From Roseomonas acroporae (GTDB lineage Bacteria; Pseudomonadota; Alphaproteobacteria; Acetobacterales; Acetobacteraceae): a stretch of 64,000 bases of DNA. The number at the start of each line of letters is the position of its first letter. Within the stretch, counting starts at the first letter, position 1. The position numbers and the translations under genes were made by a program. Where the stretch lies: NCBI RefSeq assembly GCF_023223525.1, contig NZ_JALPRX010000089.1, positions 1 to 64,000 of the forward strand, in the 5' to 3' direction. Below, piece by piece: positions 30,588-38,956 of this stretch. Below the pieces are notes generated by a model. It did no database searches. It was not told the DNA's origin and saw nothing but the letters and a program-made list of their open reading frames with translations.

Positions 30588-31288
30588 TCTGACCTCAGGA
30601 GTGCAGGAGGTTCGGAGGGGAGGAGGGGCGAGGCCGCGGCGGCGGCCCCTTCCTCCGCCGGCGCGGGTGTCGGGGCGGCAGCGGGCGGGGCCGGCCGGCG
30701 CACGTAGGTCGCGCGCGCCCACACGTCCCACTCGGGCGGCGCATCGGGGTCGTCCTCCGACGCCGGGGCGGGCGCGCGGGCCGGGTCGGCCGCCTCGCCG
30801 CGCAGGCGGATCGCCGGCACGACCGCCTCGGCCGCGGCCTGCACGCGGGCGACGTAGCCGTTGGCGAAGCCGCGCGCGGGATCGCCGGTGTTGTAGCGGG
30901 AGAAGGCGACCCGGAGTGCCCGCTGCGGGTCCTCTTCGCCGCGCGCCGCGGCGGCGTAGCCCTCGCGGAGGAGGCGGGCACCGGCGCGCAGGTTGGCGCA
31001 GGGATGGAAGGCATCCGCGACCGACAGGCCGAGGGCCCGCAGGTTGTCGGAATTCACCTGCATCAGCCCGAGATCCACGGAGCGGCCCTTGGCGATCAGC
31101 GCGGCGGCGAGTGCCACCGCCGCCGCGCGGGTGGCGGGGTGCCGGCGCCCGCCGCCCTCGCCGTTCACGTTGACCGCCAGCGTGTCGAAGCCGCTCTCCG
31201 CCCGCATCACCGCGGCGAGCGTCTCGAAAGCGACCCCCGGCGCGCAGGCGGCGGCAAGCTGCGCCGCGGCGGCGAGTTCGAGAATCAC
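30584..31288 (-). CDS. virB1: VirB1 lytic transglycosylase
   Basis: The product is 234 residues. It has the SLT fold with catalytic Glu31 in MRAESGFD, DLGLMQVNSDN and later AFSRYNTGDP. It locally opens the peptidoglycan for the T4SS. A Pro/Ala-rich tail of about 70 residues follows. No typical signal peptide is visible, which is odd for a periplasmic enzyme; a short hydrophobic start (LELAAAAQLAAACA) may do that job. GTG start at 31288, with GGGGAG upstream inside a strong hairpin. Confidence 0.88.
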   Translation of the reverse strand: MILELAAAAQLAAACAPGVAFETLAAVMRAESGFDTLAVNVNGEGGGRRHPATRAAAVALAAALIAKGRSVDLGLMQVNSDNLRALGLSVADAFHPCANLRAGARLLREGYAAAARGEEDPQRALRVAFSRYNTGDPARGFANGYVARVQAAAEAVVPAIRLRGEAADPARAPAPASEDDPDAPPEWDVWARATYVRRPAPPAAAPTPAPAEEGAAAAASPLLPSEPPALLRSE

Positions 31289-31317
31289 GCGGCGCTCCCC
31301 TTGCGGAGGCGCCGCGG
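31289..31317 (-). promoter_or_regulatory. GC-rich hairpin over the virB1 ribosome site
   Basis: CGCGGCGC and GGCGCCGCG arms face each other across a short loop directly upstream of the virB1 GTG. On the minus strand the GGGGAG ribosome site lies in the loop and 3' arm, so the stem could restrain translation of the first T4SS gene. Confidence 0.35.
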
Positions 31318-31321
31318 GCGG

Positions 31322-31861
31322 TCAGTCGGCCGGCTGGGGCGGGTGCTCGGGCGTGTCGGCTTCGCCGTCAGTGCCGTCGGGGCCGTCGGACGCGGGCACG
31401 CCGCCGTCCCGGGCCAGGACGCCGCGGAACTTGTGCAGCTCGGGGCAACCCTGCGGATAGACGGTGATCGGGGCGTGGTAGTTGAAGGCGCTTGGCAGCT
31501 TGAACAGCTTGTCGAGGCTGCGGAAGGTCCGGTCCTCCTTGTCGCGCCAGGTGCGCAGGATGCGGTAGCCGCGGGTCCAGCTGGGGCGGATGTAGATCGC
31601 GTATTCGACGTCCGGGCCGTCGCCTCGCGCGACGACGAGCCAACCCAGGACCTTGCCGCCTTCGCGGAGACCCTCTCGCAGATCGGCTTCCTGCAATCCC
31701 TTGCCGCCCAACTCGTTCCCGCCCCGCCCGCGCGCACGACCGGCCGCGTAGACAGGAAGCCGGCGGGCACGGACGATGCGCGCATGGGCAGGCCGCCGGG
31801 CAGGCAGCGATCCCTGCTGGCCCGGATGGCGCGCGGCACCCCGATCCCCGACTCCGACCAC
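31322..31861 (-). CDS. conserved-looking plasmid protein of unknown function
   Basis: About 179 residues if the GTG at 31861 is used. The stretch from about residue 70 reads like a genuine globular protein (GKVLGWLVVARGDGPDVEYA, then IYIRPSWTRGYRILRTW and SLDKLFKLPSAFNYHAPITV). The first 60 residues are Arg/Pro/Ala-rich and may not be translated. The C-terminus is acidic. There is no signal peptide. Its position just upstream of virB1 on the same strand, with its stop some 30 bases before the GTG, makes it the first gene of the transfer operon. I do not recognise the family. Confidence 0.5.
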   Translation of the reverse strand: MVGVGDRGAARHPGQQGSLPARRPAHARIVRARRLPVYAAGRARGRGGNELGGKGLQEADLREGLREGGKVLGWLVVARGDGPDVEYAIYIRPSWTRGYRILRTWRDKEDRTFRSLDKLFKLPSAFNYHAPITVYPQGCPELHKFRGVLARDGGVPASDGPDGTDGEADTPEHPPQPAD

Positions 31862-32405
31862 GCGGCGGGTCGGCGCGAAGGGGAGGCGATTTGCCAGGGA
31901 GTCGCAAGCGCGCAGACGCGCCTCGTGCAGAATTCGCAATGGTAGCGCGGGCGGGGCACACCCGCCGCTGCCGCTTCTGCCGGTACGTTGGCCGCCGCAC
32001 TCCGGCATGGAAAGTGAGAGAAAACAATTTGTCGCAACACTGTTCCCTCCCCTTCCAGGGCCGGGAGGCTATCGCCTCGCGACAACCGAAATCAACACGG
32101 ATCACCGTGAGATAATAGATTATCTCACTTCACTCGCGCGTGAGGTTACGTTCTGTGCTGAGCATGAGGCGATGTGAGCAAAGTGAGACTTTTCAGGGTC
32201 ACGAGAGATAAACAAATATCCCTCTTGACTATCCTGGTGGTGCTCGGCGCAAGCTGTGCCGTGCCGAGCGGGCACTCATGGCGAGGATGCCGCGCCCTGC
32301 TCCGAGTTGGAAGGGAGGGCACGGCAGGGGGCACGAGGCTGCTTCGGGTGACGGTAGGAGAATGGCAGCGGCCATTCGCCAGGGGGCAATGGTGCCCGGA
32401 AGGGT
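31862..32405. other. non-coding replication leader region
   Basis: No convincing gene. Base composition is more AT-rich than the surroundings near 32090-32230. The stretch holds the 22-bp palindrome listed separately and an inverted pair TTGTCGC (32029-32035) / GCGACAA (32079-32085). It also holds a small AAAGT-GAG-ACTTT palindrome at 32180-32192. It probably contains divergent promoters for the transfer operon and replication control sites. Confidence 0.45.
32107..32128. promoter_or_regulatory. 22-bp palindrome (operator-like)
   Basis: GTGAGATAAT, a central AG, then ATTATCTCAC: a perfect 10-bp inverted repeat in an AT-rich setting between the transfer operon and the iterons. It has the form of a dimeric repressor or partition-protein site. 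No matching regulator can be assigned from the window. Confidence 0.55.
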
Positions 32406-32731
32406 GTGGACTCTGGCGACCGCGACGATGGGCCGGAGCGGGGTGGCATGGCCAGGGGTGTGGACTCTGCCGACCAGGTGCCCTGCCAAGGCCCGCCGAT
32501 CGGGCCCGGCACGGCCCCGATTCGGGGGCTGGAAGGCTCTGAGGACGGCGTCCGCGGAGCAAACTTTCCCACACGGGTGCCCGTGGACCCTACCGACCGG
32601 GGCGTGGACTCTGCCGACCGGCACCGACCACTCATCAATGGCTTAGGCCGGTTATCCCGTGGACCCTGCCGGCCAAGCAAATAGAAGAGAATCCAAATAT
32701 CTCCAAATAGCTCTCGGTCGGCAAAGTCCAC
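32406..32731 (+). repeat. iteron array and AT-rich region: probable plasmid origin (oriV)
   Basis: Six copies of a 17-bp repeat with consensus GTGGACYCTGCCGACCG are present. They are on the + strand at 32406, 32460, 32583, 32604 and 32659, and inverted at 32715-32731. Spacing is 54, 123, 21, 55 and 56 bases. The AT-rich stretch 32677-32715, with repeated CCAAATA, lies between the last two copies and could be the unwinding site. The inverted copy lies about 60 bases before the repA start, where binding would repress repA. This is the classical plan of iteron-controlled plasmids. Confidence 0.75.
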
Positions 32732-32790
32732 ATCGACACGCCGGCCACATGCAGGGCAGCTTGGGGATCAGTTCGCTCGGGAAGGATGCG

Positions 32791-33723
32791 ATGGGGACGG
32801 TGCACGACCTGCTGGAGGCGAAGGGCAAGCAGGCCGCGCGCGAGCTGATCGAGGGTCGCCGCGGCCCCCGGGTCGTGGAGGCCGCGGCGAACTGGGCGTG
32901 CGACGAGGACATCGGCACCGGCTACATGTACTCCGGCTGGTGCCAGACGGCCCTGCCGCACAAGCGTCCCGCCGACAACGCCGCGATCTGGAAGCTCGAG
33001 ACGGACAGCATGACGCTGCTGGTCGAGCCCGGCGTGCGGGTGGCGCCGGGCGGCGACCCGGCCCATGTCGGCGTGCCCTTCGGCGCCATCGCCCGGCTGA
33101 TCCTGATCTATCTGCAGTCCGAGGCGCTGCGCACCGGCAGCCGCGACATCGAGCTCGGGGGAAGCCTGCGGGCTTTCCTCGGCCGCCTGGAACTGCCGGT
33201 GGGCGGCAAGACGACCAAGCTGGTGCGCGAGCAGGCCGAGCGCATCAGCCGGTGCCGCCTGACTTTCCACGCCAAGCGGCAGGGCGGCAGCCTGCTGGTG
33301 AACCAGAACATCGTGGACGTGGCGATGTTCGTAGACGACCCGGGCGACACCGGCCAGGGCACGCTGTTCGTCGAAACCGCCCGGCTGAGCGAGACCTTCT
33401 TCCAGCAGCTCAAGAAGCACGCCGTACCGCTCGACGAGGCCGCCATCCGGCACATCCGCAACTCCTCGATGGCGCTCGACGTGTACTGCTGGCTCGCCTA
33501 CCGGCTGCACTCCCTCTCGGCGTCGAAGCCGATCACCTGGGCGGCACTGGCCGGGCAGTTCGGCGCCGGCATCAAGCTGCGCAAGCACTTCAAGCCAGCC
33601 TTCCTGGAGAATCTTGCCCTTGCGCAGGCGGTCTACCGCGACGCCAAGGTCGAGGTGACAGACACGGGGCTGCTACTACACCCCTCGCCGCCGCCGGTCC
33701 GCAAGCTCCTGAAGCAGGGATAG
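32791..33723 (+). CDS. repA: plasmid replication initiator RepA
   Basis: The product is 310 residues from the ATG at 32791, preceded by GGAAGGA; upstream in-frame starts overlap the last iteron and AT-rich region. Middle and C-terminal regions read like the RepA family common on alphaproteobacterial plasmids: WKLETDSMTLLVEPG, PFGAIARLILIYLQSEALRT, SMALDVYCWLAYRLHSL and FGAGIKLRKHFKPAF. It would bind the iterons, open the AT-rich region and recruit the host replisome. No parAB partition genes are seen in the window. Confidence 0.82.
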   Translation: MGTVHDLLEAKGKQAARELIEGRRGPRVVEAAANWACDEDIGTGYMYSGWCQTALPHKRPADNAAIWKLETDSMTLLVEPGVRVAPGGDPAHVGVPFGAIARLILIYLQSEALRTGSRDIELGGSLRAFLGRLELPVGGKTTKLVREQAERISRCRLTFHAKRQGGSLLVNQNIVDVAMFVDDPGDTGQGTLFVETARLSETFFQQLKKHAVPLDEAAIRHIRNSSMALDVYCWLAYRLHSLSASKPITWAALAGQFGAGIKLRKHFKPAFLENLALAQAVYRDAKVEVTDTGLLLHPSPPPVRKLLKQG

Positions 33724-34083
33724 GAAAGAAGGGAGAGGATCACCTGGCAGACCAACGCTGAAACGACTTGGCGATATCATATCTTCAGATGGGCAGCCTT
33801 AGCAGCAGGTGCCCCGCGCCGTCGCTTCAACACGGGTCTCCGAGCGGTGCGACTCGCCCGGCCATGCTCGTCCGTCTCCCGGACCCGGGGCACCCTGAAC
33901 ACCAAGGACTGGCGCCCGTAGGACCACCCCACGCACAACTTTGGGCCAAGGGTGCCGCGCTGCGCGCTCCGTTGCATGGAGGCGGCTTCCGCCGCGGCGA
34001 TGGCAAGTGCCCCGCACCTGAACAGAATTCGCTACCGCCCGCGCCGGCCATCACGTAATCGAGAGATGTTGGAGGTTCGATTC
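33724..34083. other. intergenic stretch between repA and the ubiquitin-like operon
   Basis: About 360 bases without a convincing gene. The short frames on both strands are Pro/Arg-rich and unlike any family I recognise. It contains an AT-rich spot near 33773-33790 (GATATCATATC) that could be part of the promoter for the downstream operon, but no clear promoter pair was found. Confidence 0.4.
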
Positions 34084-34887
34084 GTGGTGGCACCACTCCG
34101 CAAGGTGAAGGGGGACGGTACCCCGTACATCAGGCCCCCCGAGATCGAGGCGGCGATCGGCCGCCTGCTGGAAACGGGCCGGGAGGAGGTCATTGCGACC
34201 TGCGCGGTGACAGACAGGCGGCGGAATGACTATGTGCCGACGGAATGCATCGTGCACCTGCTTCGGCTGGCCGGCCGCGACAACGACCAGGCCTACCTCA
34301 CGCGCCTTTTCAGCCTTTTTATGAAGCGGGTCGCGCGGGCCTTTCCCATCCCGGAGCGCCATCTCCCTGGTTCGAACTCTAGGGGATTGTCCGCGACCGA
34401 GCTTGCCGTGCGCGACTTCGCGGTCGACCGACTGACCGAGATGCTGTGCCTCGACCGGCAGGGCTACGACGAGCGCCTGGACATCTACGAGGCGACCTTC
34501 GACGCAGCTCTCAGGACGCTGCGCGCTACGGCACGACGCTCGGTGGGTCGGCATGGTAACCCGCTTCGGCCACTGTCGGAGGATCCGGAGGCGACCGAGC
34601 CCTCCCCCGACGTCGAGGAGGCGCTCCTGCGCCACGTTCCCGGCACTGAGGAGAAATTCGAGCGCCGGGACTACCGTCGTAAGCTCCTGGCGGCGATTCA
34701 CCTCCTGCCACAGGAAGACAGGAGGCTGGTCATGCTGCTTGCAAGGGACATCCCGATCGACTCGAAGGACCCGGCCGTGATCACGGTTTCCCGGCTGCTG
34801 GGGTGCGGGGAGCAGACGGTCAGGAACCGGCGTGACAGGATCTACCGCGACCTGCGGCGTGCCCTCAGGATGGAGCCGGTTGGATGA
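34084..34887 (+). CDS. sigma-70-like factor heading the ubiquitin-like operon
   Basis: The product is 267 residues from the GTG at 34084, placed 8 bases after a GGAGG. An in-frame ATG at 34066 contains that GGAGG inside the gene and is less likely. The C-terminal 70 residues (IHLLPQEDRRLVMLLARDIP, then VSRLLGCGEQTVRNRRDRIY) form a sigma region 4-type helix-turn-helix. The central part (YLTRLFSLFMKRVARAF) could be a diverged region 2. Its stop overlaps the next start (ATGA). It could switch on the operon upon a trigger, as an alternative sigma factor. Confidence 0.65.
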   Translation: MVAPLRKVKGDGTPYIRPPEIEAAIGRLLETGREEVIATCAVTDRRRNDYVPTECIVHLLRLAGRDNDQAYLTRLFSLFMKRVARAFPIPERHLPGSNSRGLSATELAVRDFAVDRLTEMLCLDRQGYDERLDIYEATFDAALRTLRATARRSVGRHGNPLRPLSEDPEATEPSPDVEEALLRHVPGTEEKFERRDYRRKLLAAIHLLPQEDRRLVMLLARDIPIDSKDPAVITVSRLLGCGEQTVRNRRDRIYRDLRRALRMEPVG

Positions 34888-35468
34888 GCGCGCCCTCCGA
34901 CGAGGATGTCCTCCTCGCCTTTGCCGCTGAGGAGCGGCACGACCGGGAAACGCTCACGCGCTACCTCGCGCGGTACCCCCACCTGCGCGACGAGTTCCTC
35001 GACATCCTCCACGAGGTCGACCTGGACGAGGAGTTCGGCCCAGGGGAGGACGAGAGCCTTGGCGGCGGGGTGCTCGATCGCGCTCTCGGGAAGCTGCTCG
35101 ACTGCACGCCAGAAGCCATGCGCGGGGCTTCCGCGGAAGCATTTGCGGCGGTTCTCCAGGAGAGGGGAGCGGCAACGCTCTCGCGCGTCTCCGGCCTGCC
35201 GCTGGAACTGCTCGTGGCCGTCCGCGACAGGTATCTCGTGCCGGAGTCGGTACCCCGCCGCGTCCTGCGCCGACTCGCCGAGGCCGCGTCGGTGCGCGTC
35301 GCCGACGCTCTCGCCTACCTCGCGCTCGAGGCCACCCTCCCGGCGCAGGCCGCCCATTCCTCGAAGGGCAAGCCTGCCGTCCAGCCTAAGATGTCCTTCG
35401 CGGAGTTCCTGGACGACCTCGACCTGACGCCCGAGGAGCGAGCCGACCTCCTGTCCGACACCGACTGA
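34884..35468 (+). CDS. small partner protein with degenerate HTH-like region
   Basis: The product is 194 residues. The acidic N-terminus (LARYPHLRDEFLDILHEVDL) and a central stretch (TLSRVSGLPLELLVAVRDRY, then RVLRRLAEAASVRVADALAY) resemble a degenerate XRE-type helix-turn-helix. It is coupled to the sigma-like gene by a 4-base overlap and to the next gene by a 1-base gap. ImmA/IrrE-type peptidases usually cleave a repressor encoded beside them. This protein is therefore a candidate anti-sigma factor or repressor and a candidate substrate of the downstream peptidase domain. That role is inference. Confidence 0.5.
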   Translation: MSAPSDEDVLLAFAAEERHDRETLTRYLARYPHLRDEFLDILHEVDLDEEFGPGEDESLGGGVLDRALGKLLDCTPEAMRGASAEAFAAVLQERGAATLSRVSGLPLELLVAVRDRYLVPESVPRRVLRRLAEAASVRVADALAYLALEATLPAQAAHSSKGKPAVQPKMSFAEFLDDLDLTPEERADLLSDTD

Positions 35469-35469
35469 C

Positions 35470-38400
35470 GTGGACGGGCTGGAGCTCGCGAGGCGGGCCG
35501 CCGCCGACAGACACGGCGCCGCCGTGACGGCGGCGCCTGCGGGCTCCGGCCCCTATGGCTTGGCTGTGGCGGCCGCCAAGTCCGAGGGGGTCAGCATCAG
35601 GCGGGTGAGGCCCGGCAACCCGCTGCTCCACGGCGGCCAAGCGGTGTTCGACCCCGAGGCGCGCCTGATCGTCCACCAGCGCTCCGACAACGCCTTCGCG
35701 GAGGCTTTCCTGGTCGCCCATGAACTCGGTCACGTCGTGCTCGAGGGCGGCGCCGGTCCCCATGTAGCATCCGAGGTTGACCCGATGCGGGCCTCGGAGC
35801 CCCTCACGTCTGGGGCCGACGCGGTGTCGGACTACGGGCGACGGCAGCGCCGCGAGATCATGATGGACCTGTTCGCACGGGAGCTCCTGCTCCCACGCGG
35901 CGTCGTCCGCAGGCTTCACCTCGCGGAGGGATTGCCGGCCAGGGTGATCGCAGAGCGACTCGGTCTCCCGTGGCGGGTGGTCATCCTGCAGCTCCTGGAC
36001 GCGCTGCTTCTGCCATCGGTGAGTGAGCCAGTCCCTACAAGGCCTGAGCCGCCGCTGAACCCGGAGCAGCGAGATGCGGCCAATCACTCCGGGTCGCCCC
36101 TGCTCCTGGAAGCAGGGCCCGGCACTGGCAAGACCCGCACCCTGGTGGCCAGGGTGGCCGCCCTGATCGAGGGCGGCGCGGACCCCGCGGGCATCCTCGT
36201 CCTTACCTTCTCGAACGCGGCGGCGGCGGAGCTTGCAGAGCGCATTGCAGCACGCTGCCCCGAGGCGGCACCGAGGGTCTGGGTCGGCACGTTCCACTCG
36301 TTCGGCCTCGACCTCCTGCGCCGCTTCCACGATCGCGAGGGACTGCCGCCCGACCCGAGGCTGCTGGACCGCATCGAGGCCATCGAGCTGCTGGAGGACC
36401 AGTTCCCCCGTCTGGCACTGGAAATCTACCGGGACCTGTACGACCCGTCAGGGCACATCGACACGATCCTCGACGCCATCTCACGGGCGAATGACGAGGT
36501 CGTGGATGCCGAACGGTACACCGAGCTCGTGGCTGCCATGCTGGCGTCGGCGGCGACCGAGGAGCGACGAGAGGCCGCCCGCAGGTGCGGTGAGGTCGCC
36601 ATCGTGTTCCGGGCCTACGAGGAGCTGAAGCGCGAGAGGGGCTGCCTCGATTTCGGAGACCTCGTTGCAAGGCCAGTCCTTCTCCTGGAGCGCGACGCGG
36701 ACGTGCTTGCCAGCCTGCGCGGCACCTACCGCCACGTTCTCGTGGACGAGTTCCAAGACGTGAACCGCGCGAGCGTTCGGCTGCTGGGGTTGCTGACCGG
36801 CGGCGGCGCCAACCTATGGGCCGTCGGCGACGTGCGGCAGTCCATCTATCGCTTCCGGGGCGCGTCATCGTTCAATGTTGCCCGGTTCGGGGCTGCCGAC
36901 TTCACGGGCGGGGAGCGCAAGCGGCTCCGGGTGAACTATCGCTCATGCAAGGAAATCGTGGACACCTTCTCCCGGTTCGCATCCGCCGGCATGTTGGCGG
37001 CGCCCGCCGGGGAGGTTTCCTTCGACGCGTTTCGTGGTCCCTCGGGCTCTCGGGTGGAGTACCGCGGGGCGCCCGACAAGGTCGGTGAGGCACTGGCAGT
37101 CGCCGAGGCCATTGAGGAGATGCGCGCTGCAGGCCTGCGCTACGGCGAGCAGGCGGTTCTATGCACGAGCAACGACCGGATGGCCGAGATCGGGGCCGCC
37201 CTGGAGACCCTCGGCATCCCCGTCCTTCATCTCGGGAACCTCTTCGAGAGGCCGGAGGTGAAGGACCTGTTGTCCCTGCTGTCCCTCGTCACGGACCGAC
37301 GCGCCGCCGGGCTCCTGCGTGTCGCGACGATGCCGCCGTTCCGCATGCCGCTCGCGGACGTCGCCGCGGTCATTTCCCGCTTGGCGGAGACCGAGGCTCC
37401 GGCCCTGGCGTGGCGGAGTGTTACCGCCGGCCTGCTGGACCTGTCGCCCGGCGGACGCGAGGCACTCGGGCGGCTGGCAGCCGCCTTCGACGGGCTCGGG
37501 CCCAACGCCGACCCCTGGGACGTACTCGCGGGCCTGCTGCTCGACCACACGAGGATTGCGGCGGAGCTTGCGAACTCGGGAAATACGGTTGACAGGGTTC
37601 GCGGCGTGGCCCTCTGGCAGCTGCTGCACTTCGCCCGCTCTCAGCCAGCCGGGCGCGGCCTCCCGATCCACCAGTTCCTGGAGCGCATCCGCAGGCTCCT
37701 CCTCCTCTCCGAGGACCGGGAGCTGCGGCGTCTGCCTACGGCGGCGTCGGGCATCGATGCGGTGCGCATCATGACCATCCACGGCAGCAAGGGACTCGAG
37801 TTCCCCGCCGTGCACGTGCCGGGCCTGAGCGCGGACACAATCCCGAAGCGGTTCAAGCCAGCGGGATGCCTGCCGCCGGACGGGATGATCGAGGGCACGG
37901 ACGCGACCGGCGAGCAGGCCATGCGCGGCGGGCACGAGGAGGAGCAGGAGTGCATCTTCTTCGTCGCGCTGTCCCGCGCGCAGGACCGCCTCCTGCTCTA
38001 TTCTCCCCTCGCCAAGTCGAACGGCGTCAGGCGGCTGAGGTCGCCCTTCCTCGACCGGCTCGGCGACGCCGTCGACCGCAGGGAGGTGCGCCCGTCCCTG
38101 TCGCCGCCAGCCGCGCCACCCGATGCCGCGTTGCCGGAAGCTGTGGTGGTGCCGGCCAGCCTGCGGCCGTCCGACCTCGACCTCTACGGGCGGTGCCCCA
38201 GGCGATTCCTGTACGCCATCGTCTTCGGCGCGGGCGGCCGCCAGGCGGAGGCCGCGTTCAAGCAGATGCACGCCGCCGTCCAGGAGGTCGTCTCCTGGCT
38301 CGCCTCCGACCACCTGCTGGCCCCTGACCCGGCGGCGGTGCAGGCCAAGCTGGAGCAGGCCTGGGCAGAGTACGGCCCGCACGACCACGGGTACTCCGCC

Positions 38401-38859
38401 GACTACCTGGCGGTCGCCAGGGGGCTGCTCGGCCATCTGATGAACGCCCGGCGCGGCCGGACCCGGCTGCCTGCGACCGAGCTGAGGTTCGAGGTCGAGG
38501 GCGCCGAGATCGTCGTCCGGCCCGATGAGGTGTCCGAGGCGGGGGCAGGGGGCAGGGCGTTCCGGCGCGTTCGCACGGGGCACCACCGGCCATCCGACGC
38601 CGAGAGGTTGTCCGCCGCCGCGTTCAGTATTGCCGCAGCTGCCGCCCATCCGGGCTGCACCGTCGAGCTGCTCTACCTCTCCGACCCGACCGTGGTGGCG
38701 CTCCCGACCGACGAGCAGGGCCTCGCCAAGGGACGGGGCGCGGTCAGCAAGGCCGTCGCCGCAATCCGTGCCGGCAAGTTCGGGCGGAAGCCGAGCCCCG
38801 CATGCCCCAGCTGCCCGTCCTTCTTCTACTGCGGCCCCCTGCCTTCCCCGGACGCCTGA
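35470..38859 (+). CDS. ImmA/IrrE metallopeptidase - UvrD-type helicase - nuclease-like fusion
   Basis: The product is 1129 residues. Residues 1-185 are an ImmA/IrrE-type zinc peptidase with VAHELGHVVLEGG near residue 85 and MMDLFARELLLPRGVV. Residues 195-870 are a superfamily 1 helicase: Walker A EAGPGTGKTRTL near 216, VLVDEFQDVNRAS near 426, VGDVRQSIYRFRGAS, and IMTIHGSKGLEFPAVHV near 770. The C-terminus has a Cys in GRCPRRFLY near 908 and a CPSCPSFFYC cluster near 1110, the iron-sulfur layout of AddB-type nucleases. Catalytic residues of that nuclease look degraded (FRRVRTG in place of the usual DYKTG). It could sense DNA damage or phage DNA and cleave a repressor. GTG start, 1 base after the previous stop. 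Confidence 0.82.
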   Translation: MDGLELARRAAADRHGAAVTAAPAGSGPYGLAVAAAKSEGVSIRRVRPGNPLLHGGQAVFDPEARLIVHQRSDNAFAEAFLVAHELGHVVLEGGAGPHVASEVDPMRASEPLTSGADAVSDYGRRQRREIMMDLFARELLLPRGVVRRLHLAEGLPARVIAERLGLPWRVVILQLLDALLLPSVSEPVPTRPEPPLNPEQRDAANHSGSPLLLEAGPGTGKTRTLVARVAALIEGGADPAGILVLTFSNAAAAELAERIAARCPEAAPRVWVGTFHSFGLDLLRRFHDREGLPPDPRLLDRIEAIELLEDQFPRLALEIYRDLYDPSGHIDTILDAISRANDEVVDAERYTELVAAMLASAATEERREAARRCGEVAIVFRAYEELKRERGCLDFGDLVARPVLLLERDADVLASLRGTYRHVLVDEFQDVNRASVRLLGLLTGGGANLWAVGDVRQSIYRFRGASSFNVARFGAADFTGGERKRLRVNYRSCKEIVDTFSRFASAGMLAAPAGEVSFDAFRGPSGSRVEYRGAPDKVGEALAVAEAIEEMRAAGLRYGEQAVLCTSNDRMAEIGAALETLGIPVLHLGNLFERPEVKDLLSLLSLVTDRRAAGLLRVATMPPFRMPLADVAAVISRLAETEAPALAWRSVTAGLLDLSPGGREALGRLAAAFDGLGPNADPWDVLAGLLLDHTRIAAELANSGNTVDRVRGVALWQLLHFARSQPAGRGLPIHQFLERIRRLLLLSEDRELRRLPTAASGIDAVRIMTIHGSKGLEFPAVHVPGLSADTIPKRFKPAGCLPPDGMIEGTDATGEQAMRGGHEEEQECIFFVALSRAQDRLLLYSPLAKSNGVRRLRSPFLDRLGDAVDRREVRPSLSPPAAPPDAALPEAVVVPASLRPSDLDLYGRCPRRFLYAIVFGAGGRQAEAAFKQMHAAVQEVVSWLASDHLLAPDPAAVQAKLEQAWAEYGPHDHGYSADYLAVARGLLGHLMNARRGRTRLPATELRFEVEGAEIVVRPDEVSEAGAGGRAFRRVRTGHHRPSDAERLSAAAFSIAAAAAHPGCTVELLYLSDPTVVALPTDEQGLAKGRGAVSKAVAAIRAGKFGRKPSPACPSCPSFFYCGPLPSPDA

Positions 38860-38956
38860 AAAAAGTTGGGTCCGCCGTTACCGGCAGCGCCCGGTGGCGG
38901 CGATTGGGTGAGCAGACCCCAAGGGCATCGGGCCGCGGGATCGGGAAAGAAGCAAG

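Noticed and set aside
31776-32177. 133-codon plus-strand frame running into the replication leader
   Set aside because: The first half is Arg/Pro-rich and antisense to the 31322-31861 gene; the second half covers the AT-rich palindromic region, where regulatory DNA is more likely.
32100-32240. Palindromes considered as parS partition sites
   Set aside because: None resembles the usual TGTTTCACGTGAAACA type, and no parAB genes are in the window, so only operator-like status is claimed.
32406-32731. Repeats considered as a CRISPR array
   Set aside because: Spacing varies from 21 to 123 bases, one copy is inverted and no cas genes are near; the pattern fits iterons.
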